Shown: positions 33,878-42,906 of the stretch, one piece after another
How positions within the stretch are numbered: the first letter of the stretch is position 1
How the letters are laid out: each line of letters opens with the position of its first letter
Source: JAPPOI01 sp028818055
Lineage (GTDB): Bacteria > Pseudomonadota > Alphaproteobacteria > Rhodobacterales > Rhodobacteraceae
NCBI GenBank assembly: GCA_965267405.1
Contig: OZ253954.1
Span: 2,108,001-2,172,000 of the forward strand
Reading direction: 5' to 3'
Length of the DNA stretch: 64,000 bases
Notes under the pieces: model-generated
The model's input: only the letters and a program-made list of their open reading frames with translations
Databases searched by the model: none
What the model was told of the DNA's origin: nothing
Translations under genes and position numbers: made by a program

Positions 33878-36120
33878 CCCTGCGGGACCTTTAGCGAAAC
33901 GGTGCGACCGCGTTTCACATAAAGCAATTCAGACGCCGAAATCTGCGCAACCGTCCCACCGTCAATTCGATCACCAACTTTGACTTTGACGTACCGGCCC
34001 GAGGGCAGCCGAACTAATGCACGACGGTCGGCGGCAGAGCCGTACACACCGACAAGGTTAACTCGATTCAAGCGAATGGCATTTTCGAGAGTCGCCTGCC
34101 GCGCAACCGAAGCGGTGGACGGGATAGCCATGCGCGGCGAATTGCGGGCTGATGTCGCTTCGTCGTCGGCTTCTTCTTCGGCCATTGCGGCTTCGATAGC
34201 GGCAGTTGTATCCGGTGCAGACGCTGCAGCTGCAGCAGTTTGACGCGCAGCTTGTTGCGCAACGCGCACAGATGCGACCATGGCATCAAAATTGTCAGGC
34301 TTGCCACGCGGCGCAAGTGACGTCGCGACCGCAAGCTCGCTTGGTGCGGTCGTGGCACGATCAACCATAGCCGCCATTTGGTCAGATCCGGGACGCGCCG
34401 CCGGTCGCAGGTCTGCCAGTTCACTGATTGTGCGCCCGCCATATCTTTGGCGCTCAATCCGTTCGCCAAAGTCGCCGGGGCGCGACCGAGGAGCGATATC
34501 TGTTAGAGACTGGGCAAGCTCTGTCGGAACGAGCTGAAGTGCCTCTTGCTCGTCCTCAGTCTGAGGCGCGCTTTCTGGTTCAACCGCTGCTGCCGCTGGC
34601 TCCTCGACGGGTTCGGTGGCTGGCTCAACTTCAATCGGCTCGGTCGGGGTCAAGAGCGCCAGTTCGGTTTCGGATTGATCCTGGCCGGATTGAGGCTCCT
34701 CAATGGACGTATCTTCCCCGGCATCAACCACAATGGGTTCTTCGACAGGCTCGACTACGGGTTCCTCGACAATCGGTGCCGCCGGAGGCGCAAGTGCAGC
34801 AATGACCCGGTCGTTCGACGCAAATGCTTCAAGATCGAACAAGCCCGATGTTACATTGCGACTTGCACGCGGCGCGCTAAACATGGCTGCGCGTGCGGGC
34901 ATATCGGCATCCGCCAAAGCAACACTCGCAAGCGTATCAGGTGCGTTCAAATCAAGGCCAAGCAAATTTTCAGGGCGACGATCAAGAGCTTCTGCGATCT
35001 TGGGCAACTCAATTGCTCCATCCGCAGAGTATGCAACCAATGCGTCGCTTGGGGTCTTTGTAGTGGTCGCATCAATCGCCGTGGCGACATTTACCGGGAC
35101 GAACACAACTTCTGGCGATGATGGCTCTGCTATTTCAAACCAAACTACCGGCGGTTCGTCTGAAAGAAATTCAGTGATATCCGGCTCGGGCGAGGGCTCA
35201 ACTGTTGTGGGTTCATCCTGAACTTCCGTGACAGTTGGTGCTTCAACCAATTCAGATTGGCTGGTTTCGGGCTGGGTTGGAAGAATAGCCCAGATGATCG
35301 CCGCAATGCCGATAGACAACAACGCTGCGCATGCTGCCAGAATTGGTGTCGGCAAGGCTCGTTCACGCCTGCGTACCGAAATCGGTGCGTCACTGGTGAC
35401 CGATGCAACGCGGCGACTGGCGGCCGAAGCCCCGATATCGGTACGGACACGAGGAGCTGAGTTCTGGCGGGGAAGTGGTGCACCGGGGTTGAGAGGCGGC
35501 AGAGATGTAGGCGTGACCGACATCACCGGCGTGGCTTCGTCGACTTTAATGACGGGTTCTGCCGACGTTGCAAACGGATCGTCTGCGTCTGCTTCCGGTT
35601 GGCTTGTACGGCGCGACTTGAAGGCAGCGCCGATCACCTCATCAGCAATCACTGGGGCATCATCGTAACCGCCAAAATCCGGCAGTCTTGGAAAATCGGT
35701 TTGGTCTGAGAGCGCTGAGTACCCTTTGACGTCAAGGCCGCGACCGGCGGCGAAATCACGTGCTTCGTCCAGCGTTTCTTTTGCTATCGCAGCAACGCGG
35801 GCTGTTTCGCTGTCGATCAGTTCCCAATCAATCGCCAGTTCATCCAGCGCGTAAGGCGTCCGGCCTTCCATCGCGATGTGGATATCCTCGCGTGCGGACT
35901 CAGCACTGTTCAACTTTACGTCGTCATAAAGGATTTGGTCACGCGGCAGGAACACGTCCACCGAGGTTTCCGGTGCAACGCGATCTGCCAGTCCTTGGAG
36001 GCGCGATTCAATGTCCGCGCCTTCTATCTTTTCAACTGCTACTTCTGCCCAGTTTTCACCTTGTCGGCGCATCAAACGCACGGCCGACATGGACAGATCA
36101 AAACCCCAACGTTCAGACAT
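33874..36120 (-). CDS. Membrane protein with GspL/PilM-like N-terminus and GspC/PilP-like C-terminus
   Basis: A 748-residue bitopic protein. Residues 1-140 resemble the cytoplasmic actin-like domain of GspL/PilM (FLPRDQILYDDVKL; EGRTPYALDELAIDWE). A basic linker, a membrane helix (about 258-280), a long Pro/Glu/Ala-rich periplasmic stretch (about 285-660) with EEPVVEPVEEPIV-type repeats, and a C-terminal beta domain (about 676-748; LVGVYGSAADRRALVRL, GDRIDGGTVAQI) like GspC/PilP follow. No secretin or pseudopilin genes are near. It may link cytoplasmic and periplasmic parts of an envelope machine; the hybrid layout is the odd point. Confidence 0.75.
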   Translation of the reverse strand: MSERWGFDLSMSAVRLMRRQGENWAEVAVEKIEGADIESRLQGLADRVAPETSVDVFLPRDQILYDDVKLNSAESAREDIHIAMEGRTPYALDELAIDWELIDSETARVAAIAKETLDEARDFAAGRGLDVKGYSALSDQTDFPRLPDFGGYDDAPVIADEVIGAAFKSRRTSQPEADADDPFATSAEPVIKVDEATPVMSVTPTSLPPLNPGAPLPRQNSAPRVRTDIGASAASRRVASVTSDAPISVRRRERALPTPILAACAALLSIGIAAIIWAILPTQPETSQSELVEAPTVTEVQDEPTTVEPSPEPDITEFLSDEPPVVWFEIAEPSSPEVVFVPVNVATAIDATTTKTPSDALVAYSADGAIELPKIAEALDRRPENLLGLDLNAPDTLASVALADADMPARAAMFSAPRASRNVTSGLFDLEAFASNDRVIAALAPPAAPIVEEPVVEPVEEPIVVDAGEDTSIEEPQSGQDQSETELALLTPTEPIEVEPATEPVEEPAAAAVEPESAPQTEDEQEALQLVPTELAQSLTDIAPRSRPGDFGERIERQRYGGRTISELADLRPAARPGSDQMAAMVDRATTAPSELAVATSLAPRGKPDNFDAMVASVRVAQQAARQTAAAAASAPDTTAAIEAAMAEEEADDEATSARNSPRMAIPSTASVARQATLENAIRLNRVNLVGVYGSAADRRALVRLPSGRYVKVKVGDRIDGGTVAQISASELLYVKRGRTVSLKVPQG

Positions 36121-36255
36121 GGCGGAGGCATATCACGTGGCTAAGTGTCCGTCACCCACCAGATGTGCTAAAATCGGAAGAAAATCGCGTATTCAACGCC
36201 AAATAAAAGCGTGTAGCATCGGCACGATAGCGTGATCGATTTCAGGAGTTCCAAG

Positions 36256-36948
36256 ATGCGGATTTTCTTAGTTGTTTTTACAGTTTTGGCGCTCAACTCA
36301 GGGGTGTTGAATGCAGAAGATTCGCGGCGAGAAATCGTTGTGATAGGAGAAGGGCGCGTCAGTGCTTCGCCAGATATGGCGACAATTCAGGTTGGAGTGC
36401 AGCGCAACGCTCGAACCGCAGGCGAGGCAATGCGGCTGACATCCACTGATGCAAGCAACGTTCTTGCCAAGCTTAAAGAACTTGGCGTCGAAGACCGCGA
36501 TATTCAGACCACCAACATCAGCCTGTCGCCAAGGTTTCAGCGCTCGAACGATGGTAGCCCGCCACGGGTCACCGGTTACATCGCAAGCAACTCACTATCA
36601 GTTCGGGTGCGGGATTTGGATGATCTTGGTGGATTGCTCGACCAGGTTGTCGGGCAGGGGACAAATACGTTGAATGGCGTTTTCTTTTCGGTCGCGGACC
36701 CCGATCCGCTACGTGATCAGGCGAGGGAATTGGCTGTAAAGAATGCACGATCAAAGGCAGAGCTACTTGCCAGCGCTGCCGGTGTTGAGGTCGGAGATGT
36801 TCTTGAGATCAATGAGTTGGGCGGCGGTGGATCAATGCCGTTGCAACGCAGTGTATTGATGGAGGCGTCTGATGCGGTGCCGATTGCGGCTGGCGAGATA
36901 GACTTCAATCAGTCAGTCACTGTCATTTTCAAGATCGCCGAAGAGTAG
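36256..36948 (+). CDS. SIMPL-domain (DUF541) periplasmic protein
   Basis: Exported protein of 230 residues: signal peptide (about 1-20, ending LNAEDS), then a SIMPL domain beginning IVVIGEGRVSASPDMATIQVGV and including IQTTNISLSP. SIMPL proteins such as E. coli YggE and BP26 form ring-like oligomers and are linked to stress or signalling, but the exact function is unknown. The ATG at 36256 follows a GGAG site; eight upstream codons are excluded. Divergent from the GspL-like hybrid and 5 bp from the convergent AraC-type gene. Confidence 0.88.
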   Translation: MRIFLVVFTVLALNSGVLNAEDSRREIVVIGEGRVSASPDMATIQVGVQRNARTAGEAMRLTSTDASNVLAKLKELGVEDRDIQTTNISLSPRFQRSNDGSPPRVTGYIASNSLSVRVRDLDDLGGLLDQVVGQGTNTLNGVFFSVADPDPLRDQARELAVKNARSKAELLASAAGVEVGDVLEINELGGGGSMPLQRSVLMEASDAVPIAAGEIDFNQSVTVIFKIAEE

Positions 36949-36953
36949 GGTCG

Positions 36954-37901
36954 CTATTCAACGGATCTGAATGAGCGTGGACTTTGTCCGAATGCTTCAC
37001 GGAATGCTCGGGAAAACGCGGATGCGTTGGAGTACCCAACCCTAGTCGAAACTTCGCTCAGGCTCATTGAAGACGTTTCGATTAGGTTGCGTGCCGTGTT
37101 CAGCCGGATGCGTTGATAAACCTTGCGCGGGGAGGCTCCAAATGTGCGGTGAAACCTGCGTTCGAGATCCTTATGTGTGCAGCCGGCGGCGACGGCCAGT
37201 TCGGCAATTGGAACGGGTGTTTCGATGTTGCCCTCCATGGTTGCAAGCGCACGGCGGAGGCGAACATCCCCGCGCGGTGGTTCCAGCGGGTTGGGCGCGT
37301 TCGAGTCAACGGCTGCAAACAGTGCGGCAATTCTCAATGTCAAAGCGGTGCCATGTGCTTCGGCGACGAGATTCATCATCAATTCGAACGCAGAGATTGC
37401 ACCACCAGCCGTCATGCGATCGCCATCGTCGATCCAACGGCTTCTTAGGGCAAATACCTCGGGAAATTTTTCCGAGAATGCGTCGAATTCATCCATGTGG
37501 ATCGTCGCGCGATATCCGTCCAATAGCCCCGCTGCTGCAAGAGCCCAGGCACCTCCGTCTACCCCCACCAAACGGGCATAACTGTTGCTCGCAGCTTTCA
37601 ACTGTCGAAGAAACGAAGGTGTCGCGATTTGCCGATACCCATAGCTGGGAAGCAGCACCAAATTCGATTGAGGGTTTTCAACCGGGAACGCGATGTTTGG
37701 GACGACTTGCATACCAGCTGATGAGTGAACCGGCTCGCCTGTGACTGATGCGAGGTCCCATGTGTACGCCGTGCGACCCAAGAAGGTGTTCGCTGCGCGC
37801 AGTGGTTCTAGGGCGTTTGCTAGAACCTGGTTCGAGAACTGCTCGAAAAGCAGGAATACAAAGTGCTCGGTCCGTGTGTTGGGTTTTGTCCATTTGCGCA
37901 T
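36954..37901 (-). CDS. cdhR: CdhR-like GlxA/AraC regulator of carnitine catabolism
   Basis: A 315-residue regulator with an N-terminal DJ-1/PfpI (GATase1-like) domain (about 10-185) lacking obvious enzyme function and a C-terminal AraC DNA-binding domain (about 215-312; two helix-turn-helix units, the second RVGYSNASAFSRAFREAFGQSPRSF). This architecture matches CdhR and GbdR, activators of carnitine and glycine-betaine genes. It is divergent from the dehydrocarnitine-cleavage operon with a 72-bp gap. The ATG at 37901 is used; the extra 24 codons upstream run into the operon promoter. Confidence 0.88.
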   Translation of the reverse strand: MRKWTKPNTRTEHFVFLLFEQFSNQVLANALEPLRAANTFLGRTAYTWDLASVTGEPVHSSAGMQVVPNIAFPVENPQSNLVLLPSYGYRQIATPSFLRQLKAASNSYARLVGVDGGAWALAAAGLLDGYRATIHMDEFDAFSEKFPEVFALRSRWIDDGDRMTAGGAISAFELMMNLVAEAHGTALTLRIAALFAAVDSNAPNPLEPPRGDVRLRRALATMEGNIETPVPIAELAVAAGCTHKDLERRFHRTFGASPRKVYQRIRLNTARNLIETSSMSLSEVSTRVGYSNASAFSRAFREAFGQSPRSFRSVE

Positions 37902-37973
37902 ATTTTTGACTAATTCAGCAAAGTATTGCGCGTCAATCGGAATATCCTGAGAAGCAATTAGGGAGGATCGCAA

Positions 37974-38882
37974 ATGCCGCTTGAGATGAATAATGAAGTG
38001 TTCATCACCTGTGCCGTCACAGGTTCAGGTTCGACACAAGACCGCAGTCCGAATGTGCCGCGCAGCCCGAAAGAGATTGCAGATAGTGCGATTGCGGCTG
38101 CAAAAGCTGGGGCCGCTGTTGTTCATTGCCATGTCCGCGATCCGGAAACCGGCGTACCCAGCCGCGACCCGAAAATGTTCCGGGAAGTTACGGACCGCAT
38201 TCGCGACGCCGACGTTGATGTCGTTTTGAACCTTACGGCCGGCATGGGCGGTGACATTGTCTTTGGTCCCGTCGAAGCACCGCTTCCAGTTGGCAATGGA
38301 ACCGACATGGCCGGGGCAACAGAGCGTGTGCAGCACGTTGCGGAATGTCGTCCGGAAATTTGTACGCTCGACTGTGGAACGATGAACTTTGCGGAAGCTG
38401 ATTATGTCATGACGAACACACCGGGCATGTTGCGTGCCATGGGTGGAATGATGACAGAGTTGGGTGTCATGCCCGAGATCGAGGCATTCGACACCGGTCA
38501 CCTATGGTTTGCAAAGCAACTGGTCGAAGAAGGCATTCTTAAAGGGCCGGCATTGGTGCAGCTTTGCATGGGTGTACCTTGGGGCGCGCCAGATGATCTT
38601 AATACCTTCATGGCCATGGTTAACAATGTTCCGCGGGATTGGACGTTCTCGGCGTTTTCGCTGGGACGACATCAAATGGCGTACGTTGCCGCAGCAGTAC
38701 TTGCCGGCGGTAACGTAAGAGTTGGGCTCGAGGACAACCTATGGCTTGGTAAGGGGCAGTTGGCGACAAACGAGCAACTGGTCGAACGCGCCCGCGGCAT
38801 CATTGAAGGAATGGGCGCACGAGTGATTGGACCCGAAGACGTCCGAGCGAAACTTTCGTTGGAAAAAAGGCCACCGGTTTGA
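37974..38882 (+). CDS. cdhC: BKACE beta-keto acid cleavage enzyme (3-dehydrocarnitine type)
   Basis: TIM-barrel zinc enzyme (DUF849/BKACE) of 302 residues. It condenses a beta-keto acid with acetyl-CoA; for carnitine breakdown it turns 3-dehydrocarnitine plus acetyl-CoA into betainyl-CoA and acetoacetate. Zinc-binding His pair is in VHCHVRDPETG; other segments are LTAGMGGD, CTLDCGTMNF and GLEDNLWLGKGQLATNEQLV. It starts after a strong AGGGAGG site and is first in the operon. The substrate is assigned from the carnitine dehydrogenase and CaiD genes downstream. Confidence 0.9.
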   Translation: MPLEMNNEVFITCAVTGSGSTQDRSPNVPRSPKEIADSAIAAAKAGAAVVHCHVRDPETGVPSRDPKMFREVTDRIRDADVDVVLNLTAGMGGDIVFGPVEAPLPVGNGTDMAGATERVQHVAECRPEICTLDCGTMNFAEADYVMTNTPGMLRAMGGMMTELGVMPEIEAFDTGHLWFAKQLVEEGILKGPALVQLCMGVPWGAPDDLNTFMAMVNNVPRDWTFSAFSLGRHQMAYVAAAVLAGGNVRVGLEDNLWLGKGQLATNEQLVERARGIIEGMGARVIGPEDVRAKLSLEKRPPV

Positions 38883-39508
38883 TGCGCCGCGTACTTTGCT
38901 ACGGCGACAGCAACACCTTCGGGACAGGTCCGATGGCGACGCTCGCTGACGATCCAATACATCCCAAGAACATTCGCTGGGCGGGCGTGATGTCTGACAG
39001 CCTAGGTGCGAAATGGGATGTTGTTGTGGAAGGGCTTCCCGGCCGCACAACCGTCTTTGATGATCCAGTTGAAGGCGAATACCGCAACGGTCTTCGGCCA
39101 TTTCAGGCAATTTTGGAATCGCATCGACCGATTGATGTTCTGATCATTTGTCTTGGGACCAACGACACAAAGCAAAGGTTTGGTGTGAACAGCCAAGACA
39201 TCGCGCTTGGAGTTGCTCGGCTTATCAACGAGGCAAAGAAACTGGATGTCGTCGACCACGTTCTGATCATTTGCCCGCCACCGGTTCGTGAGCGTGGTGA
39301 TCTGGCTGGCATCTTCAGCGGTGCGGAAGCCCGTTGTGAGGGTCTACCCGAACAAATGGAGCGATTTGCGACTGAAAACGAAGCTGCATTTTTAGATGCG
39401 GGAGCGCTCATCAAAGTCGACCCGCTTGATGGCGTGCATTGGAGTGCCGATAGTCACGAAATTCTCGGTCAAGCCGTCGCTGCAAAAGTGAGGACGCTGT
39501 TCTCATGA
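38882..39508 (+). CDS. SGNH/GDSL esterase in the carnitine operon
   Basis: Hydrolase of 208 residues. The nucleophile Ser is in CYGDSNTFG, block III Asn in LGTNDTKQRF, and the Asp/His pair in DGVHWSADSHE. No signal peptide, so it acts in the cytoplasm. The ATG at 38882 overlaps the BKACE stop (TGATG) and its own stop overlaps the next start (ATGA), so it belongs firmly to the carnitine operon. A role in releasing carnitine from O-acylcarnitines is plausible (inference); relatives are arylesterases/lysophospholipase-like. Confidence 0.85.
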   Translation: MRRVLCYGDSNTFGTGPMATLADDPIHPKNIRWAGVMSDSLGAKWDVVVEGLPGRTTVFDDPVEGEYRNGLRPFQAILESHRPIDVLIICLGTNDTKQRFGVNSQDIALGVARLINEAKKLDVVDHVLIICPPPVRERGDLAGIFSGAEARCEGLPEQMERFATENEAAFLDAGALIKVDPLDGVHWSADSHEILGQAVAAKVRTLFS

Positions 39509-40269
39509 GCCGACGCGTGGTGATCACAGGGGGTGCGTCGGGACTGGGCGCCCAGATAGCCAAACGGTTTGCTGATCACGGCGATCGGGTGGCCGTTTGT
39601 GACGCCGATAATGAAGCGGTTAAGGCCTTTCAGGCCGCCAATTCGATGATCCGCGTGCATCATGCCGACGTCTCCAATGAACGTGACATGACTGCTTTTC
39701 TTGGCAGTGTGGAAGATGAATGGGGTGGCGCGGACGTCGTCTGTGCGAATGCGGGAACTGGAGGGCCAGCTGGGTGCATTGAGGACCTGAAACTTGATGA
39801 TTGGCGCGCGTGTTTGGCCGTCAATCTGGACGGTGCGTTTCTGACCAGCAAATGGGCTGCGCGCGTCATGAAGGACGCTGGACAAGGGCTTATCGTATTG
39901 ACCTCGTCGACTAGCGGGCAGTGGGGGCATCCGCATAGATCGCCCTATGCTGCCGCGAAGTGGGGCGTCATCGGTTTAATGAAGACACTTGCGATGGAGT
40001 TGGGCCCTTTTGGTGTCCGTGTGAATGCGATCTGTCCGGGCGCCATCGAAGGCGATCGCATGGAACGGATGCTGGCCAACCAATCGTCGGCGAGCGGAAA
40101 ACCGATTGACCAAATTCGGCGCGAATATGCTGAAGGGACATCAATGAAGACGTGGGTCACAGCGGATGATGTTGCTGACACAGTGCTTTGGCTGGCCTCT
40201 CCGGCCGCAGCGCGGATCAGCGGGCAAGCCATTGCCATCGACGGACATACGGAGACGAATAGCGCATGA
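39505..40269 (+). CDS. Short-chain dehydrogenase/reductase in the carnitine operon
   Basis: Classical SDR of 254 residues: coenzyme loop TGGASGLG (about 8-15), NAG motif CANAGTG, catalytic Ser in TSSTSGQW and Tyr-x3-Lys in SPYAAAKWG. Asp at the end of beta-2 (VCDADN) suggests NAD(H). Its specific substrate is unknown; oxidation of the other carnitine stereoisomer or a 3-hydroxy intermediate would fit the operon. Both ends overlap neighbours by 4 nt. Confidence 0.88.
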   Translation: MSRRVVITGGASGLGAQIAKRFADHGDRVAVCDADNEAVKAFQAANSMIRVHHADVSNERDMTAFLGSVEDEWGGADVVCANAGTGGPAGCIEDLKLDDWRACLAVNLDGAFLTSKWAARVMKDAGQGLIVLTSSTSGQWGHPHRSPYAAAKWGVIGLMKTLAMELGPFGVRVNAICPGAIEGDRMERMLANQSSASGKPIDQIRREYAEGTSMKTWVTADDVADTVLWLASPAAARISGQAIAIDGHTETNSA

Positions 40270-41675
40270 AGAAGGCGGCAATCATCGGAGGAGGCGTCAT
40301 CGGAGGCGGGTGGGCCGCTCGTTTCCTGCTGAACGGATGGAACGTTTCGGTCTTCGATCCTGATCCCGAGGCCAAACGGAAGATTGGCGAGGTTCTTGAT
40401 AACGCGCGCTGGGCGTTACCGATGCTTTATGACCGTGCGTTGCCGGAAGAGGGCACGCTTACATTTGCGACATCTTTGGCCGAGGCGGTGTCAGACGCGG
40501 ACTACATTCAGGAAAGTGTGCCCGAGCGTCTGGACTTGAAACACAAAGTCTACGCCGAACTGGAAGCTGCTAATTCGGTTGCGCCGCTAGGGTCCTCGAC
40601 CAGTGGGTTTAAGCCCTCAGAACTCAGGGAAGGTCTTGCCTCTGGCGGCCGGCTTTTTGTCGCCCATCCTTTCAATCCAGTGTACCTGCTGCCACTGATC
40701 GAGGTCGTGCCCGGAGACGGGGGAGACAGTTCCGTGGTGGCCGATGCCAAGGAAGTGCTGCGATCTGTTGGCCTTTATCCTCTTGAAGTTAAGAAAGAAA
40801 TTGATGCGCATATCGCCGACAGATTCCTGGAAGCTGTATGGCGTGAGGCGCTTTGGTTGGTAAAGGATGGGATCGCAACGACCGAAGAGATTGACGACGC
40901 AATCCGATATGGATTTGGGCTGAGATGGGCGCAAATGGGGTTGTTCGAGACCTATCGCATCGCGGGTGGAGAAGGTGGGATGGCCCACTTCATTTCGCAG
41001 TTCGGACCTGCATTGAAATGGCCTTGGACGAAATTGATGGATGTTCCCGAACTGACGGATGATCTCATCCAAACCATCGGTGACCAGTCTGACGCGCAAA
41101 GTGGTCATCTTACCATTCGAGAGTTGGAACGCCTACGGGATACGAACCTGATTGCCATGATGCGTGGATTGAAAGGGCGAGGGAACGCGGCAGGCGCGCT
41201 TTTGAATGAACATGAAGCGGGTTTCGAAAAGCCGGACCGGACTGTTGTGCCAATGGAGACGGTACGCCGTACCATCCCGGTCGATTGGACAGATTACAAC
41301 GGCCACATGAACGAAAGTCGCTATGGTCAGATCTTTTCTGATGCCGCCGACGGCTTGATGATCGCCATCGGTGCCGACCCGGACTACATCGCTTCGGGGT
41401 ACAGTTACTTCACTGCCGAAACGACAATTAAGTATCTTGACGAAACCCACGCTGGCGAAGCGGTGATTGTCGAAACCCGCATCTTGATGGGTGAGGGCAA
41501 GAAGCTGAAACTTTTCCACGAAATGAAGAGGTTAAGTGACGGCGCGTTGCAGGCGACATGTGAACAATTCCTGCTTCACGTCAGTCTTGAGACCCGAAAG
41601 AGTTGCAACCCGCAGCCTGAAGTCGCGAGCAGACTTGCAGCTATGACCCACACGCACGTCGTAGACGGCTTATGA
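40266..41675 (+). CDS. lcdH: L-carnitine 3-dehydrogenase fused to betainyl-CoA thioesterase
   Basis: Two enzymes in one 469-residue chain. Residues 1-310 are a 3-hydroxyacyl-CoA-dehydrogenase-type fold (GGGVIGGGWAARF; STSGFKPSEL; HPFNPVYLLPLIEVV), matching L-carnitine dehydrogenase, which makes 3-dehydrocarnitine with NAD. Residues about 330-469 are a hot-dog thioesterase (VDWTDYNGHMNESRYGQIF) that would hydrolyse betainyl-CoA to glycine betaine. In Pseudomonas these are separate genes (cdhA, cdhB). The fusion brackets the BKACE step encoded at the operon start. Confidence 0.92.
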   Translation: MKKAAIIGGGVIGGGWAARFLLNGWNVSVFDPDPEAKRKIGEVLDNARWALPMLYDRALPEEGTLTFATSLAEAVSDADYIQESVPERLDLKHKVYAELEAANSVAPLGSSTSGFKPSELREGLASGGRLFVAHPFNPVYLLPLIEVVPGDGGDSSVVADAKEVLRSVGLYPLEVKKEIDAHIADRFLEAVWREALWLVKDGIATTEEIDDAIRYGFGLRWAQMGLFETYRIAGGEGGMAHFISQFGPALKWPWTKLMDVPELTDDLIQTIGDQSDAQSGHLTIRELERLRDTNLIAMMRGLKGRGNAAGALLNEHEAGFEKPDRTVVPMETVRRTIPVDWTDYNGHMNESRYGQIFSDAADGLMIAIGADPDYIASGYSYFTAETTIKYLDETHAGEAVIVETRILMGEGKKLKLFHEMKRLSDGALQATCEQFLLHVSLETRKSCNPQPEVASRLAAMTHTHVVDGL

Positions 41676-41745
41676 AAGCTTTCCGGTGGAGCAATCCGAA
41701 TAGCCTGCATGCCAGGGCTCGGCGAAACAGTTGAATGAGGACGCC

Positions 41746-42906
41746 ATGAACTTTGGATTATCAGACGAACAGCAAATGATCGTCGATACCGTGCGCAGCT
41801 TCGTTGAGAACGAGATCTACCCACATGAAGTGCTGGTAGAACAATCCGGCGAAGTGCCTGCTGAGATCGCAGAACAAATCAAGCAGAAGACCATCGAGCT
41901 TGGCTTTTATGCCTGCAACTTTCCGGAAGAGGTCGGCGGTGCTGGCTTGTCTCACTTGGATTTCGCTTTGGTTGAGCGCGAGTTGGGTCGCGGTTCTATG
42001 GCGCTGACACACTTCTTTGGTCGTCCCCAAAATATCCTGATGGCGTGTGAAGGTGAGCAGAAAGAACGCTACCTTCTACCCGCTGTCCGCGGCGAGCGAA
42101 TGGACGCCTTGGCCATGACTGAACCGGATGCGGGGTCGGACGTGCGCGGCATGAAATGTTCTGCAGTCCGGGACGGCGGCGATTGGGTGCTTAATGGCAC
42201 CAAGCATTTCATTTCGGGTGCGGAACACGCTGATTTCATTATTGTTTTTGTTGCAACCGGCGAAGACCAGACACCCAAGGGTCCGAAGAAGCGTATCACG
42301 ACATTTCTTGTCGACCGAGGAACACCCGGTTTCACAATTCGCGACGGTTACAAGTCAGTCAGTCATCGTGGCTACAAGAATATGGTGCTCGAGTTCGAGG
42401 ATTGCCGACTTCCTGATGCCCAGGTTTTGGGAGAGGTCGATGGTGGCTTTGCGGTCATGAATGAGTGGCTATATGCAACGCGGATCACAGTTGCCACGAT
42501 GTCTGTAGGCCGCGCCCGCCGGGCCTTTGATCTTGGCTTGCAGTATGCGGCTGAACGCAAGCAGTTCGGTCAAGAGATTGGCAAGTTTCAGGGTATCAGT
42601 TTCCAGTTGGCGGACATGATCACAGAGATCGATGCAGCCGATTATCTTACACTTGCATCAGCTTGGCGGTTGGATCAGGGCCTTCCGGCCAATCGCGAAA
42701 TCGCAAGTGCCAAAGTCTACGCCACCGAAATGTTGGCTCGCGTAACCGACGCGGTTTTGCAGATCTATGGTGGTATGGGTCTCATGGACGATCTTCCGGT
42801 CGAACGGTTTTGGCGTGATGCCCGAGTCGAGCGCATCTGGGACGGAACCAGCGAAATCCAGCGCCATATCATTGGCCGCGAATTGCTCAGGCCGCTTGGC
42901 GCATGA
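41746..42906 (+). CDS. Acyl-CoA dehydrogenase, probable gamma-butyrobetainyl-CoA dehydrogenase
   Basis: FAD enzyme of 386 residues. Landmarks: LSDEQQMIVDTVRSFV at the start, MTEPDAGSDVRGM, the YAAERKQFGQEIGKFQ helix and the final GTSEIQRHIIGREL. The usual catalytic Glu in the YEGTSEIQ region is replaced here by Asp (WDGTSEIQ), by eye. Between a carnitine dehydrogenase and CaiD, it most likely introduces the double bond into gamma-butyrobetainyl-CoA to give crotonobetainyl-CoA. The ATG at 41746 follows GAGG by 5 nt. Confidence 0.85.
   Translation: MNFGLSDEQQMIVDTVRSFVENEIYPHEVLVEQSGEVPAEIAEQIKQKTIELGFYACNFPEEVGGAGLSHLDFALVERELGRGSMALTHFFGRPQNILMACEGEQKERYLLPAVRGERMDALAMTEPDAGSDVRGMKCSAVRDGGDWVLNGTKHFISGAEHADFIIVFVATGEDQTPKGPKKRITTFLVDRGTPGFTIRDGYKSVSHRGYKNMVLEFEDCRLPDAQVLGEVDGGFAVMNEWLYATRITVATMSVGRARRAFDLGLQYAAERKQFGQEIGKFQGISFQLADMITEIDAADYLTLASAWRLDQGLPANREIASAKVYATEMLARVTDAVLQIYGGMGLMDDLPVERFWRDARVERIWDGTSEIQRHIIGRELLRPLGA

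Noticed and set aside
37902..37973. CTAATT/AATTAG inverted repeat between cdhR and the BKACE gene
   Set aside because: Arms are only 6 bp and AT-only, with over 30 bp between; not convincing as an operator without comparison to other carnitine operons.
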